Assembly: GCF_000417875.1 (NCBI RefSeq)
Contig: NW_006920882.1
Span: 709,942 to 725,979, forward strand
Length of the DNA stretch: 16,038 nt
Reading direction: 5' to 3'
Source of the DNA: Pseudozyma flocculosa PF-1
Taxonomy: Eukaryota > Basidiomycota > Ustilaginomycetes > Ustilaginales > Ustilaginaceae
Shown here: piece by piece, positions 1 to 9,400 of the stretch
How the letters are laid out: each line of letters begins with the position of its first letter
How positions within the stretch are numbered: the first letter of the stretch is position 1
Program-made: the position numbers and the translations under genes
Notes under the pieces: generated by a model
The model's database searches: none
Told to the model about the DNA's origin: nothing
What the model saw: only the letters and a program-made list of their open reading frames with translations

Positions 1-948
1 CCCAGGCGCCGGATGGGCTTCGCTGATCGGCCGCTCTCCGCCAGGCGTCGATTGCGGACCGGCGTAGGGTGGTGGCGGGCGGCGCTGCGCCTCGGCCGAC
101 CGATCCGCGGCGCCAGGCAAGGTGCCGTCGATCTGCGTGTCCGGGTGACCCGCTGCGCGCAGGGAGCCGTGCTCGTCGGGCTGGTCAAAGGCGGTGGCTT
201 GGTAGAGGTAGTCGGTCTGGAACGCCTGCTCGTTGCTCTGGTCGGTCGACGACGACCAGAGGGCGAGGTCGTTGGCATTGCCGCCAAGCAGCGGCGTGCC
301 GTCCGGGCCCAGCCCGAGCGCAGTCTCTGCGAAGCCGTCGCCGAACACCTGCGGCGCATCGAACACGTTGACGCGAGTGTGCGTGGACTGGAGGGAGTGA
401 GGCAGGGCAGAAGCGCGCGACGGATCGGGACGGCGGAGGCGTCAGCCACCGGTTCCAGAAGACGTTGTGGAGCACAGGCGGACGGAGGCGCCTCGGGCAT
501 GCCGGCCACTCACATATTCGTACTCGGGCGCCTCGTCGAGGAGCGACGCCGGCAACTCCGGGAAGCTGAGGGTCGAGTCGGCAAGATCGCTCCGGAGCCC
601 GTTCGAAGACGCCGGATGGGGGTAGCCGAGCATCGTGGCCGACGACGAGGTGAGGTCGCCGTCGAAATCGGCGGCGGGATAGGTGGGGCCGTCGGGCGGG
701 CACGAGTTGGTCTCCATGGGCGCCACGTGGTCCTGCGCCATGAAGCGGAACATGGCCTCGGTGGGCCTGCCCGCCAGCGATGCGGGCTCGCCGTAGTGCG
801 CGCCGTAGACCGAGTCGCCGACGTCCTTTGGCTGTTGCTGTTGAAACGACGCAGACGTCGCCCGCGACGGGTCGTTGTAGGAATGGTCAAGGTCTTGAGA
901 CATTCCTGGGAAGTGGGCGGTGCGAGGCGTCTGTAGCAGCGTGGTCAT
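1..948 (-). CDS. 5' part of a spliced gene encoding a disordered, acidic, regulator-like protein (partial, runs off left edge)
   Basis: I do not recognise the family. The seen part is two exons, 948-514 (145 codons) and 387-1 (129 codons, open at the window edge), joined in phase 0 across an intron at 388-513. The ATG at 946-948 is the first in-frame Met after an in-frame TGA at 1054-1056, with G at -3. The 274 visible residues carry no domain: they are rich in Ser, Pro, Asp, Gly, Ala and Gln, include a QQQQ run near residue 36 and acidic-hydrophobic stretches such as the one ending in EYEY just before the junction, and lack a signal peptide or membrane segment. Exon 2 continues in the same style (DLALWSSSTDQSNEQAFQTDY), unlike the Arg-rich alternative frames, which supports the splice. 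Such N-termini are common in fungal transcription factors whose DNA-binding domain lies further on; that role is inference. The 13 kb upstream region would fit a heavily regulated gene. Confidence 0.75.
388..513 (-). other. Intron 1 of the regulator-like gene
   Basis: The donor is GTGAGT (minus strand, from 513), the branch point is CTGAC at 441-445, a C/T-rich tract follows, and the acceptor is CCTCCAG ending at 388. The intron is 126 nt and phase 0. Reading through it gives a stop after 23 extra residues. A second in-phase acceptor, GCCGCAG ending at 349, would remove 13 residues. Confidence 0.75.
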
Positions 949-995
949 CGCAGTCGGTTCGATCGTCGAGTCGAGGCCGGGCGGAGTCGACCGTG

Positions 996-1073
996 CTATC
1001 GCGTCCGTGTCGAGGCAGCGACGTGTGAATGGGATGGGATGGGAAAGGCCGTGTCAGTCAAGAGAGGACTCAT
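996..1073 (-). CDS. Upstream ORF (25 codons) in the leader of the regulator-like gene
   Basis: The ATG at 1071-1073 opens a 25-codon frame closed by TAG at 996-998, 47 nt before the main start. It is the only ATG on the minus strand between the TATA-like box at 1308-1313 and the main ATG, so a transcript started there would carry just this uORF. The peptide is Ser/Thr/Pro-rich with no recognisable motif. Its effect would be on translation of the main frame; this is inferred from position only and depends on the true transcription start. Confidence 0.4.
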   Translation of the reverse strand: MSPLLTDTAFPIPSHSHVAASTRTR

Positions 1074-1307
1074 CGGGAATGGGAGCGCGGGACCGCCGGC
1101 GTCGACCCACCAGAGCTGCTTGAGGAAGGTGGGCAAAGGCCGGTTGCCTCGAGATGGATGTCGTCGACGGGAACTCGGCGGACACTGCGGTCTTGGCGAC
1201 AGAGGTGGTGCAGGGGGCGTCGGAGAGGCTGGCGGGGCGTTGAGCGGGCTGGGCAGCGGGAGGGTCCGAAAGGCGCAGGAAGATGCTCAAGACCAGGGAG
1301 GGATCGC

Positions 1308-1313
1308 TTTATA
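1308..1313 (-). promoter_or_regulatory. TATA-like box upstream of the regulator-like gene
   Basis: The minus strand reads CTATAAAG across 1307-1314, in otherwise GC-rich DNA, 360 nt upstream of the start codon. The DNA between it and the ATG is C/T-rich on the coding strand, as in many fungal promoters and leaders. A (GGC/GTC)n tract lies immediately upstream of it. It is the only TATAAA I found near either gene; no initiator could be assigned. Confidence 0.4.
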
Positions 1314-1325
1314 GAGGTGCTGTAT

Positions 1326-1359
1326 GGCGGCGGCGGCGTCGGCGGCGTCGGCGGCGGCG
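1326..1359. repeat. Imperfect GGC/GTC trinucleotide tract
   Basis: About eleven triplets, mostly GGC with two GTC interruptions, lie just upstream (for the minus-strand gene) of the TATA-like box. The position is promoter-proximal, so length changes could alter spacing of upstream elements. Confidence 0.85.
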
Positions 1360-2561
1360 ATGGGCGGGCGCAGCAATGGCAAGTCGGCACGGTGACGGGA
1401 TCGGTCGGACCGATCGACGGGCACGCACGCAGATGCGGGTGGGAGTGCACTCGTGCCTCTTGTGATCCGAGCCAAGGGGCGACCTCGTCGTGGGGGAGGG
1501 ATCAGGGCGAGGGCCACTGGGTGGCTCTAAGGGCAAGATGGGTGCAGGAGGGCTGAAGGGGGACCGCGGGCGCCGTCTAGGGCGGTGATGACGGGCGAGT
1601 CCTAAAGTAGGCGAATCGGGCCTGAGCGCCGTCCAGCGAGCGGGCGGGTCGAGTGCCTTGCTTGGCGTCGACGCCGGCGGATAGCTCGCAGTGGGGACCT
1701 GTCGGTCTGACGTGCAGGCCGAGGCGAAACGCAACGAGCTTGATGACCGGTGTACGCAGCGGCGGCGGGCCAACCTCGGTGCTGGATCAAGAGCACGAGG
1801 GACGAGGTGGACGACAGGAGACGGTGGCGGTGGCCGGAGCGCAGAGGCAGAGGAAGCGATAGGCTGCCGGGGCTGCGGTAGAAAGAGGGTTGGTTGCAAG
1901 TTGTGCCTCGGCGAAACGAGACGGCCTGCACAGGGTGGGTGGGGTGTGCGACGACGTGGACGTGTCTATGACGTGGCACGGACCGATGCTGGCCGGCCTC
2001 GAGGATGCAAACGGCGGCGGGTAGTCTGAGCAGGCGTGCGTGCTGCTGACCTGCCTCCGGACGGTTAGAGGAGGGCGAGGGCGATTTCGAGTCGGTGGGC
2101 GTCGCCGGAGAGGGCCGAGATGAAGTCGAGCGCGGCAGAGGGAGCAGTGCGTGCGTGCGTGCGCGTCGTCGGCTGTCGTCCCGAGATGCGGGCAGCAGTG
2201 CTGGAGTGGCGTTCGATCGAGTTGCTCCGGGAGCGTCCACGGCCAAAGGCGGGCAGGACAAGCAAGCAAGCGAGACCAGTGTTGCGCTCGGCGCTTTGTT
2301 TGGGCGCGCGGGCGGGCAATCGAGCGTTCGAGCGGGCTGGCGGGCGGATCAGCCGGTCGAGGTGTGGATGTTGAAAGCTGAAAGCGGACGACGACGATAG
2401 CGAGCAAGGGCGAGAGGCTGGCTGCGACTATAGACTACTGTATGTGTGGCTGGCGCCGTCGAAGTCGGGCGATGACAGCTGCTGACCTGACGGGATCTCG
2501 TTACGAGGCGGCCTCGGGCGGGCGGTAATGAAGTGAGATGAGGTGAGAGTGGACGGTGGCC

Positions 2562-2586
2562 GGCGGAGGGCGGAGGGCGGAGGGCG
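2562..2586. repeat. GGCGGAG minisatellite, about 3.6 copies
   Basis: Three perfect 7-nt units (2562-2568, 2569-2575, 2576-2582) plus GGCG. The closely spaced G-runs make it a candidate two-layer G-quadruplex on the plus strand. It resembles in style, but not in sequence, the 7-nt repeat inside intron 1 of the dehydrogenase gene. Confidence 0.85.
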
Positions 2587-3104
2587 AAGCCGATACGAGG
2601 CTAGGTCGACCGGGAATGGTTGACGAGGTGGGTGAAGTAGGCAAGGGACGGGGCGCGGCGTGATGATGGGAGGAGGAGACGAGGGTGAGGGAAGGGGGGA
2701 GGACGGAGCGGGCCGACGAAGCCAGCGCCGGCTATGTAGAAGAGGGCGAGGTGGGCGACGAGGAGCTGGGCGTCGAAGGCCGGCCGCGATTGTTCTGCAG
2801 CAAAAGCAGACAGGCCGGCAGAAGGCAGCCAGGGAGGCGCGGAGGGTTCCGTCTACGCTGCGCTGTGCCTTGACCGCTGCTGGCGAGGATGGCGGAAGGG
2901 TAGCGAGGTGGCGACGAGGCGCTCTGCCCTGCCCTGCCTGCTGCTAGCTGTAGCTGCCCGCTGTGTTGCGTGCTGGCCGACTACGGAGCGTGTAGGTACG
3001 CGAGACGAGGCCCGGCCACAGGGCAGGGCAGGTGAGCTACCGTAGCAGGATGGGCTAGGCTAGGCAAGGCTAGGGTCGCTGGCCGACGGACGGACCGAGA
3101 CAGG

Positions 3105-3122
3105 CAGCAGCAGCAGCAGCAG
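3105..3122. repeat. (CAG)6
   Basis: Six perfect CAG triplets, non-coding as far as can be seen. A CTG tract of the same length occurs on the same strand at 3739. Confidence 0.9.
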
Positions 3123-3660
3123 ACAGGTGGTTTGGTTGATCGCTGCTGCAGGCCGCTTGCTGACTTGGGGCTCTATTGTGACCGAGATTGGAGAATACGG
3201 GCTGTCATGCAGGGTCGATGAAGGCCAAGAAAGTGGCGGGTCAGGCCAGACCAGGGCGGGCGGGCGAGGCCGGGCGGGCGAGCGGGAAGTCGTCGGGACT
3301 GGGCCGAGAGGGACCAGGGCGAAGGCAGGAGCGAGGGCGAGGGCGAGGGCGAGATGGTGGTGTGTGTCAGGAAGCTGGGGGGGTCGCGACGACGAGACGA
3401 AAGAATCTGGGCCAGGCCTGCTGGCTAGCGAGCAGGGGCAGGCTAGGAGACAGCAGACAAGCGGACAGCCAGGCCAGCCCAGGCCAGGCTAGGGTGGCCT
3501 GGTGCGCTCCAATTTGCCGCTCCACCGGCTTGGACCGGCCAGCTCAGCCTCGCCCCTTCCTCCCGGGTGCGCCTCTGGCCTGCCCTCGACGGCGTGCTAT
3601 GGTGCAGCCTCGTCGGACGCCTTCTTCCTGGGTTCAGGCAGGCTAGAGGTCGACGTCGCC

Positions 3661-3684
3661 GTCGTCGTCGTCGTCGTCGTCGTC
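3661..3684. repeat. (GTC)8
   Basis: Eight perfect GTC triplets, flanked by imperfect GTC/GCC copies that start near 3649. It translates to poly-Val, poly-Ser or poly-Arg depending on frame; none is part of a supported gene. Confidence 0.9.
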
Positions 3685-3738
3685 GCTTCGCCGCCGTCGA
3701 ACGTGCTGGCTGGCTGGCCGCCTTCTGCTGCTGTCTCC

Positions 3739-3768
3739 CTGCTGCTGCTGCTGCTGCCGCCGCCGCCG
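3739..3768. repeat. Compound (CTG)6(CCG)4
   Basis: Six CTG units (3739-3756) run directly into four CCG units (3757-3768). Both are hairpin-forming triplet classes. Confidence 0.9.
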
Positions 3769-3992
3769 GCCTCCTGTACGCAGATGCACCTTCGCCGAGA
3801 CCTCGCCAGCCAGCCTGGCAAGCGAAGGAGGGCAGCAGAGCAGCTCCGAGATGACCAGCAAACGACGCACGGGCTGTCGGTCGAGGCAGGCAAGGGGCCG
3901 AGGAGCAGATCAGATGGAGCGAGGGGATCTCCGGCCTGCGCCAGGATGGCCAGCAGCAGGCAGGCAGTCGGGTGGCATGCGTACGTGGGTGG

Positions 3993-3995
<3 letters not shown>

Positions 3996-4023
<28 letters not shown>
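3996..4023. repeat. (CTGC)7, i.e. a CCTG tetranucleotide array
   Basis: Seven perfect units. CAGGCAGGCAG-type copies in the opposite orientation sit on both sides, near 3955-3966 and 4056-4070, so the array can pair with either flank as an inverted repeat of about 11 bp or more. Confidence 0.9.
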
Positions 4024-5020
4024 GTCCGCCTGTTTGGATTTTCCATCTGCGCTGCCAGGCAGGCAGGCCAGGCCATGCTGCTGGCCCCGCGCGCGCCCGC
4101 CCCTGTCTGCTGCTGCTGATGCCTGCCGGCTGCTCGCCGATCCGATCTCCGAGCGGAGCCATCTGCGTGCTTGGCTCCACCCGCTCTCTGCTCGACGACG
4201 ACGGCGGCGATGCCTCGCCGAGGCTCTCCCTGCAGGCAGGCTGGCCTTGCAACGAGGAAAAGGTGGCGGGGCCGGGTCAAGCTCTCTAGGTCAGGCCATC
4301 GGCACCGCGCACCTTCGCCGTCGTCGTTTGCTTGCTTGCTTGCAGCTGGCTTGCTCGTCGTCTCGCCTTTCTGCCGTACCGCTCCAGCGAGGCAGGAGGC
4401 GGGAGGCGGGAGGCGACCGGCATGGATCTAGAAAGAGGCCGGGCCAAGCCGCCCAGGTTTCCTTCCAGCTGGCAGGCGGATGCCGCAAGCTGAGTGCGGG
4501 TCCAGGACGACCGACAGACAGAAGACGTGCGACGGAGCATCGACGAACGAGCACGACGACGGCACAAAGAGATAGAGAGAGAAGCAAGCTTGCGTCGGCC
4601 GGGGCCAGACGGGCGAGCCGGAGCCCGACCCACGGCGGTGGTGGCGAGAGGTCACGTCGCCTCGAGCGGGCAGAGCAAGCCAGCCAGCAGCGGCGGCTGC
4701 CCGACGGTGCGGGCCTGCGAGGCAGGCGTGGTGCCCTAGCCTGTCCAGCTGCCTGGCTGCCTGGCTGCCTGCCCGCCTGGCTCGAACTTGGGCGCAAGCA
4801 AATTGGGCGCGTTTGGCTGCAACCGCCGACATGCCAGCGCGCCGCCTGCTGGCAGCCTGCCTGCCTGCCCGGCCAGCTCGCCTAGCGCCCGGATGAGGCG
4901 TTTTGGCGTCGGACAAGTGCGCCCGCGCCGAAGCCCTGCTGCTGGCCCGCTGGCCTGCGGCCGACTACGCTCGTTTGTGGGCCGGCCTCTCGATTTTGCC
5001 GCCACGCCGCTGCCTGCCAG

Positions 5021-5040
5021 AGGCCAGGCCAGGCCAGGCC
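5021..5040. repeat. (AGGCC)4 pentanucleotide repeat
   Basis: Four perfect pentamers. Related GGCCT/AGGCC/TCCTG/AGGCT pentamers recur at 5316-5340, 7462-7475, 12721-12735, 13811-13830 and 14144-14158. Confidence 0.9.
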
Positions 5041-5315
5041 TCCTCCGCGCGTCGCGGCCAGAGCACGGCACTCTGAATGCCTGCGGATCTCAGGACAAAA
5101 GAGCGGCCACCCAGCAGCAGCTCGGATAGCAAGAACGAAGCCGGGTCGAGTCGATGCGAGATGCGAGGCCATGGCGAGGCAGGCAAGACGTACGACACGT
5201 ACGTACATGCGATGGGCCGGATTGAGCGAGTGTGGTAGCGCGCCGTCGTCGCCGTCAGGTCGCGCGCAGCAGCAGCCGCAGCACCGGCGGCAGCAAGCAG
5301 AGTGGCGACATCCCG

Positions 5316-5340
5316 TCCTGTCCTGTCCTGGCCTGGCCTG
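5316..5340. repeat. (TCCTG)3(GCCTG)2 pentanucleotide repeat
   Basis: Three TCCTG units are followed in register by two GCCTG units, so this is one array with a substituted variant unit. It is part of the CCTG-containing repeat family of this region. Confidence 0.85.
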
Positions 5341-6204
5341 GTCTGGCTCGACGAGGTGTCGTTACGCGACCAAGGTCGCTTGTAGTCGCTCCTCGCTGCT
5401 GCCTAGCTCGCTCGCGATACGCTCCACCAGGCTTGGAGCGCGCGCGTCGTCGTGAAAGGCGATATCGACTCGGTGGTCGATGCCACCTCACGTCGGCTCG
5501 CTTCAGCTCGCGGCTCCAGCGAGAAGATATCGTCTTGTCCCCCTGCATCCGGCGCACCACTTAACGTCGTCGTCGTCCATGCGGAGCCGCCATCTCTTGA
5601 CTTGTTGGCTCCGCGGAAAGGCGGCGTCGTGCGTGGCTCGTCGGAAGTCGACGCGTCCGTCGCTGCTCGCCTGCGGCTACCGCGTACCGGGTCCTGTCGA
5701 CCGGCTTTGTGGCACTGTATGTCGATAGCGTGAGATCCGGGGCGATCAAACCCCTACTGTGCCTACACGCTATCGCAATCAGATTGACGAGAGAGAGATT
5801 GGACGTCTCCTCGCGCCCGTGTACCTCGCAAAAAGCTCCGCGGGCGGGGAGGAGGGGCGGTCGGGCAAGAGGGATAGCGGGGGTGGCGGCAGGGGCGGCG
5901 GCTGAGCCGGAGGCGGAGGCGAGCTAGGGGACAGGAAGAGGTAGAGTAGTGGTGCAGCAACGTGCTTCGAGAGCCGGCACCGACGGCGAGGTAGGTAAGT
6001 ACTGACACCTCGAGCCGGCGCCATGACAGGCGGGTCCAAGAGGTCGCTACCGGCGTTCTGGGCCACCCCCGAGCACTCCGCGGAGTCGTCGACGATCAAT
6101 CAAGCGGATCTACACCCACGCTTTCCGCTGGTTAAGGCTCCAGATGGGCGGCTGAGGGAGCAGAGTGGTGCTTAGCGTGGACAGGTCGCTGCCGTACCGA
6201 CACC

Positions 6205-6252
6205 GAGAGAGAGAGAGAGAGGAGGAGGAGGAGAGAGGAGGGAGGGAGGAAG
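6205..6252. repeat. GA/GGA homopurine tract
   Basis: (GA)9 at 6205-6222 continues as GGA triplets and GGGA units to about 6252, uninterrupted purine on the plus strand. Such mirror-like homopurine tracts can form triplex DNA and often exclude nucleosomes; that behaviour is general knowledge, not shown here. Confidence 0.85.
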
Positions 6253-6438
6253 AAGACTCCGCCCAATCAACCGATAGAGGAGCAATATTCGCCACCGGAA
6301 TTGTTCGTATGGCGTCCTAGCGTGGGACGGCGTGGCGCGGAATGGCAGGGGAGGCTCGGCATGGCCTGACCTGGCCTGGCCTTGCCGGGGGGGTTTCGGC
6401 ACGAGGCCGCGGCTGAGACACCCAAGACTCCTCTATAT

Positions 6439-6485
6439 CTTGCTTGCTTGCTTGCTGCTGCTGCTGCTGCTGATGATGATGATGA
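6439..6485. repeat. Compound microsatellite CTTG-CTG-ATG
   Basis: Four CTTG-type units run into six CTG units and then five ATG units without a spacer. Each block differs from the previous by a small change in unit, suggesting successive slippage and substitution. Confidence 0.85.
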
Positions 6486-7102
6486 GCCAGATGAGCCACT
6501 CCAAACCTAAACGCGCAAACATCCCGAGCGAGGCGGCTCGATTCAGCCCAGGGCCGGCCCCTGCTACGGTCAGTCAGGTGGCGGCTGCCGCCCATGACTC
6601 TGCCAGGTACCGGTACCGGTTCCCGCCACTCACACTCTGTACGTTACTGTATGTACGTGCCGGCACCGGCCAATATGGTCTGCACGTCCGCGATAGCGCT
6701 GAAGGCTTTTTACCCGCCTCAGACCCATCAGCCGCCGCCGCCGCCGCTATCGAGTGCCTCGGCGCTATAGATGTTGGATGTCCGCGGCCTTGGCCGGTGG
6801 TCTCTTGAGTCGTGCCGGCATCGTCCAAGACGTCTTGGTGAGGACACGCAGCCTTGACGGCGCTGCGCAGCAGAGGTGCGCCCGCTGACGAGACCGCCGT
6901 CAGTCATGGTTGGCAAAGTGTACGTCTGGTCTGATCCATCTCGGAGAAGCAGCTGGCGCGTAGCATGCCGTAGAGGGGGCACCTTGGCCACGCCTCGCAC
7001 GCACCGTCCAAAGCAAGTGCCGAACCGCACCAAGAGGCAAGTGTCGGCTTGCCCGGCGAGGCTGAGCAAGAACGGTCCGCGACCATGCCAGATCGGACGC
7101 GC

Positions 7103-7103
<1 letters not shown>

Positions 7104-7133
<30 letters not shown>
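7104..7133. repeat. (GGC)10
   Basis: Ten perfect GGC triplets, the longest perfect triplet array in the window. Shorter GGC/GCC tracts occur at 1326, 6731, 13380 and 14242. Confidence 0.95.
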
Positions 7134-7135
<2 letters not shown>

Positions 7136-7461
7136 AGAGGAAATAGAACAAGGTAGTCTGACGAGTGCAGGCCAAAGAGTAGAGCGTGCTGGAAGCCGCC
7201 ACGGAGGTCGGTCCGGGAGCGTCGGAAGCGGCCACCTCTTTCCGTCGAGAGAAGCCGGACCGCCACTCGATTTCGCCGACAATCTACCGATACGACGGCA
7301 GAGACGAGCAGCCAACCAGGTGGGCCGGCACGACAGGCGGAGGCGGAGGCGCAGGTGACCAAGGGCGTCAGGGCAGGTGGTCGTCGGGGGCGAGGTAGAG
7401 TTTGCGATATAGTAGTGGATTCAATCGATCCACATGCCAAATGGCGGGCTGGGCTGGGCTG

Positions 7462-7475
7462 GGCCTGGCCAGGCC
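7462..7475. repeat. 14-bp perfect palindrome adjoining (GGGCT)3
   Basis: GGCCTGGCCAGGCC is its own reverse complement. It follows three GGGCT units (7446-7460). Each half is a piece of the GGCCT/AGGCC pentamer family seen elsewhere in the desert. Confidence 0.85.
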
Positions 7476-7542
7476 AGGGCGGCCGTGACGAGCCGGCGTG
7501 ACGCAGGCGGGGATGAAAATCTCGTCTCGCCGGTCGCGCAAA

Positions 7543-7584
7543 GGGCGAGGGCGAGGGCGAGGGCGAGGTCGAGGTCGAGGTCGA
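7543..7584. repeat. (GGGCGA)4(GGTCGA)3 hexanucleotide array
   Basis: Four GGGCGA units are followed in perfect register by three GGTCGA units, a one-base variant that has itself spread by duplication. A shorter GGGCGA run lies near 3333-3353. Confidence 0.9.
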
Positions 7585-7650
7585 TGCTGATGACGAGCGG
7601 GGCGAGGGTGCGCCGACCATCACGAGTGCCGAGCCGGCAGCTGATCTTCG

Positions 7651-7674
7651 CCTGCCTGCCTGCCTGCCTGCCTG
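7651..7674. repeat. (CCTG)6
   Basis: Six perfect CCTG units, then a C/T-rich tail. It is the same unit and orientation as the arrays at 3996 and 13997. Confidence 0.9.
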
Positions 7675-9372
7675 CCTTTCTCTCTCGCGCGCTCGAGGTT
7701 GCTAGAGCGTGCTAGGCCTGTCGGTGGCGGATCGCGAGCGAGCGTCAGGTGCAGGCAGGGTATCAGCGAGGTCAAGTGAGCAGCCCAACCCGGATTCAGT
7801 ACAGTAAGTACTAGTCAGGCCGTGGCCCCGCTTGCCTGGTTCAGACCACCACCAGGGATGCGGTGGCGTGCAGGAGCAGGTACGGCCGTCGATCCATCGG
7901 GCGTTGCCTTCTGTTTGCGTCGAAGCCCACTACGGGCGAACGACAGGCGGGTTCCATGCGCAGGCGCTCCTCGAACGAACCCAGCCTCGTCGTAGTCCGC
8001 CTACCTGCCGACTAACCAAGGCGGGTTTTGTTTGGGCGTTGCAGATAGAGCCAGACTTGGCGCGGGGACCGGCAGGCCAGGGACGGGCGGCCACCCTACC
8101 GAGGTACCGGTCGGTACGGTACTGCATACAGAGTACAGTAGTACTCATCTGTCGGGGCGGCCAAGTTGAGGCTGGATCCGGTGGCGCAATGAAACACCAC
8201 TCCGGTTCGATTGATCATCACGTCCCCCGTAGCGTGGGGAATGGTGGCAAGCGAGGGTCGTACTGCCAGGCAAGGCCGGCCGGGCGGCGTGCGGCGAATC
8301 GCGCGCGGTGCCGTGCACCTGTGGGGGTCGCCAAGGGGCTCCTTGGACGCCGTCCGACCCCATGGTGGCATCAGTGGGGCCGAATGGATGGGTGGCCCCT
8401 TGCGAGGAGTCCCCGAGTGTCGGAGGAGACGCCTTGGCGGTAGCGAGCGGCCACGACACGATCTGGTGGTTGGCCGCAGGTGGTCTGGACCTGGGCCTGC
8501 CTGTACCATCTCTGCGCGTCGAAGATCATCGTCCGCCGTCGGATGCACTTCCATGCTGCCGTATGCACATGTGCGCGGCCGAAGACCATCTCGTCGCCAC
8601 CGCCTCCCCTAAGTCCGCGTCGCCGCTGGTCCAGAAGCGCCTGCGGCTGCCGACACCTCGGGCTCCGAAGCAAGAGGCTAGGTAGGTGGGATCTGGGCGG
8701 CCAAAGTAGATACCTCTGGTAGCGTGTGAAGTGGCGGCCACTTCGGTGACCTGCCAAGCTCGACGTGCAGTCAAGCGAACCCGTCACCCAACGCTGAGAT
8801 TGAAACCCGCTCGGGAACCGACGAGGTGCAAGGATGGCGACAGGGAGGAGGTCCGCAACTTGCTCGAGGGTGGTGTCGGCGGGACCCGCCTTCTGTCATA
8901 GGTTCAGGTGGCCTCCGAGCCATCATCGGACAGCCCCCGCCAACATCCAAGATCGGCGGATCCGACTGGTGCGCTGATGGCTGCCGGTATCGGCGGTCGG
9001 CGGTCGGCGGGACCGGCAAGTCGAGCTGCTGTGCGATCCGCCCACCACCACGCGTGGATCCTGCCACCATCCCCATCGACCCCATCGACGCACGACGAGC
9101 AAGCCGTTGCACTGGTCCTCGACTCGACTGCCGGCCGGCATCTCTCCTTTCGGACAAGGCCGTCGGCGCAGCACGGCAACGGCAGGGAGGAGCACGCCGA
9201 CCGTCTCGGGATGCCGTCAGTGTCCGGAACAGCCTAGCCTATGTGGTCCGTTGACCCGTCGAGGCCGCGGTACGAGCAACCCGCCGCATACCCACCGACA
9301 AGATCCGCGAAGCCGCAGCAAGGGATCCCCCTGCCGCACTGCCACCCGCTGTATGTATGTAGGGACGGAGGA

Positions 9373-9400
9373 ACGTACGTACGTACGTACGTACGTACGT
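9373..9400. repeat. (ACGT)7, self-complementary tetranucleotide array
   Basis: Seven perfect ACGT units followed by AC. Every unit is a palindrome, so the whole tract is one perfect palindrome without a spacer and also alternates purine and pyrimidine throughout. Shorter ACGTAC runs occur near 5189-5205, 11039-11048 and 13629-13638. Confidence 0.95.

Larger units (their letters stand above)
1360..3490. other. Intergenic, no gene seen; plus strand strongly G/purine-rich
   Basis: No frame on either strand resembles a known protein or shows a credible exon pair. The plus strand carries far more G than C, most sharply around 2,640-2,760 (in the 60 bases from 2,641 I count 36 G and 6 C). Contents are a TGCG alternating tract near 2,147-2,166, a GGCGGAG minisatellite at 2,562, a CAG tract at 3,105 and GGGCGA hexamers near 3,333. 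For the minus-strand gene on the left, this makes the coding-strand side pyrimidine-rich, as expected of upstream promoter DNA. Confidence 0.7.
3491..5450. other. Intergenic, no gene seen; CTG, GTC and CCTG repeat-rich
   Basis: G excess on the plus strand disappears near 3,490 and C equals or exceeds G for several hundred bases. The block holds (GTC)8, (CTG)6-(CCG)4, (CTGC)7 with flanking CAGG copies, (AGGCC)4 at 5021 and TCCTG/GCCTG pentamers at 5316. Open frames of up to 344 codons in this block translate these repeats into Ala, Cys, Leu, Arg and Gln runs and share no recognisable domain, so I treat them as chance. Confidence 0.7.
5451..7100. other. Intergenic, no gene seen; homopurine tract and compound microsatellite
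   Basis: No credible coding exon was found. The stretch contains a GA/GGA homopurine tract (6205-6252), a compound CTTG/CTG/ATG microsatellite (about 6439-6485), the palindrome GGTACCGGTACC at 6606-6617, (GCC)5 at 6731, and one TACTGTA word at 6645. The frame at 5452-5733 has a fairly balanced amino-acid composition but no recognisable family and no splice partner that I could identify. Confidence 0.65.
7101..9370. other. Intergenic, no gene seen
   Basis: The stretch holds (GGC)10, GGGCGA/GGTCGA hexamers, (CCTG)6, a GGGCT pentamer run ending in a 14-bp palindrome at 7462-7475, and TACAGTA words at 7800 and 8134. From about 7,830 to 9,300 the DNA is less repetitive and several frames of 80-200 codons stay open on both strands at once, with no recognisable protein in any. 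If an unrecognised gene exists in the desert, this is one of the likelier places, but I cannot support one. Confidence 0.6.

Noticed and set aside
13..936. 307-codon open frame on the plus strand opposite the regulator-like gene
   Set aside because: It is an antisense shadow: its composition is Arg/Gly/Val-rich, whereas the minus-strand exons have a natural protein composition and consistent splice signals.
955..966. GGTTCGATC resembling a tRNA B box
   Set aside because: The match to the tRNA consensus is incomplete, and no A box, acceptor-stem pairing or anticodon arm could be placed around it. It also lies in the leader just upstream of the regulator-like start codon.
3851..4885. 344-codon open frame on the plus strand
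   Set aside because: The sequence is dominated by translated CCTG repeats (Pro-Ala-Cys-Leu) and Arg-rich segments, with no family similarity I could recognise.
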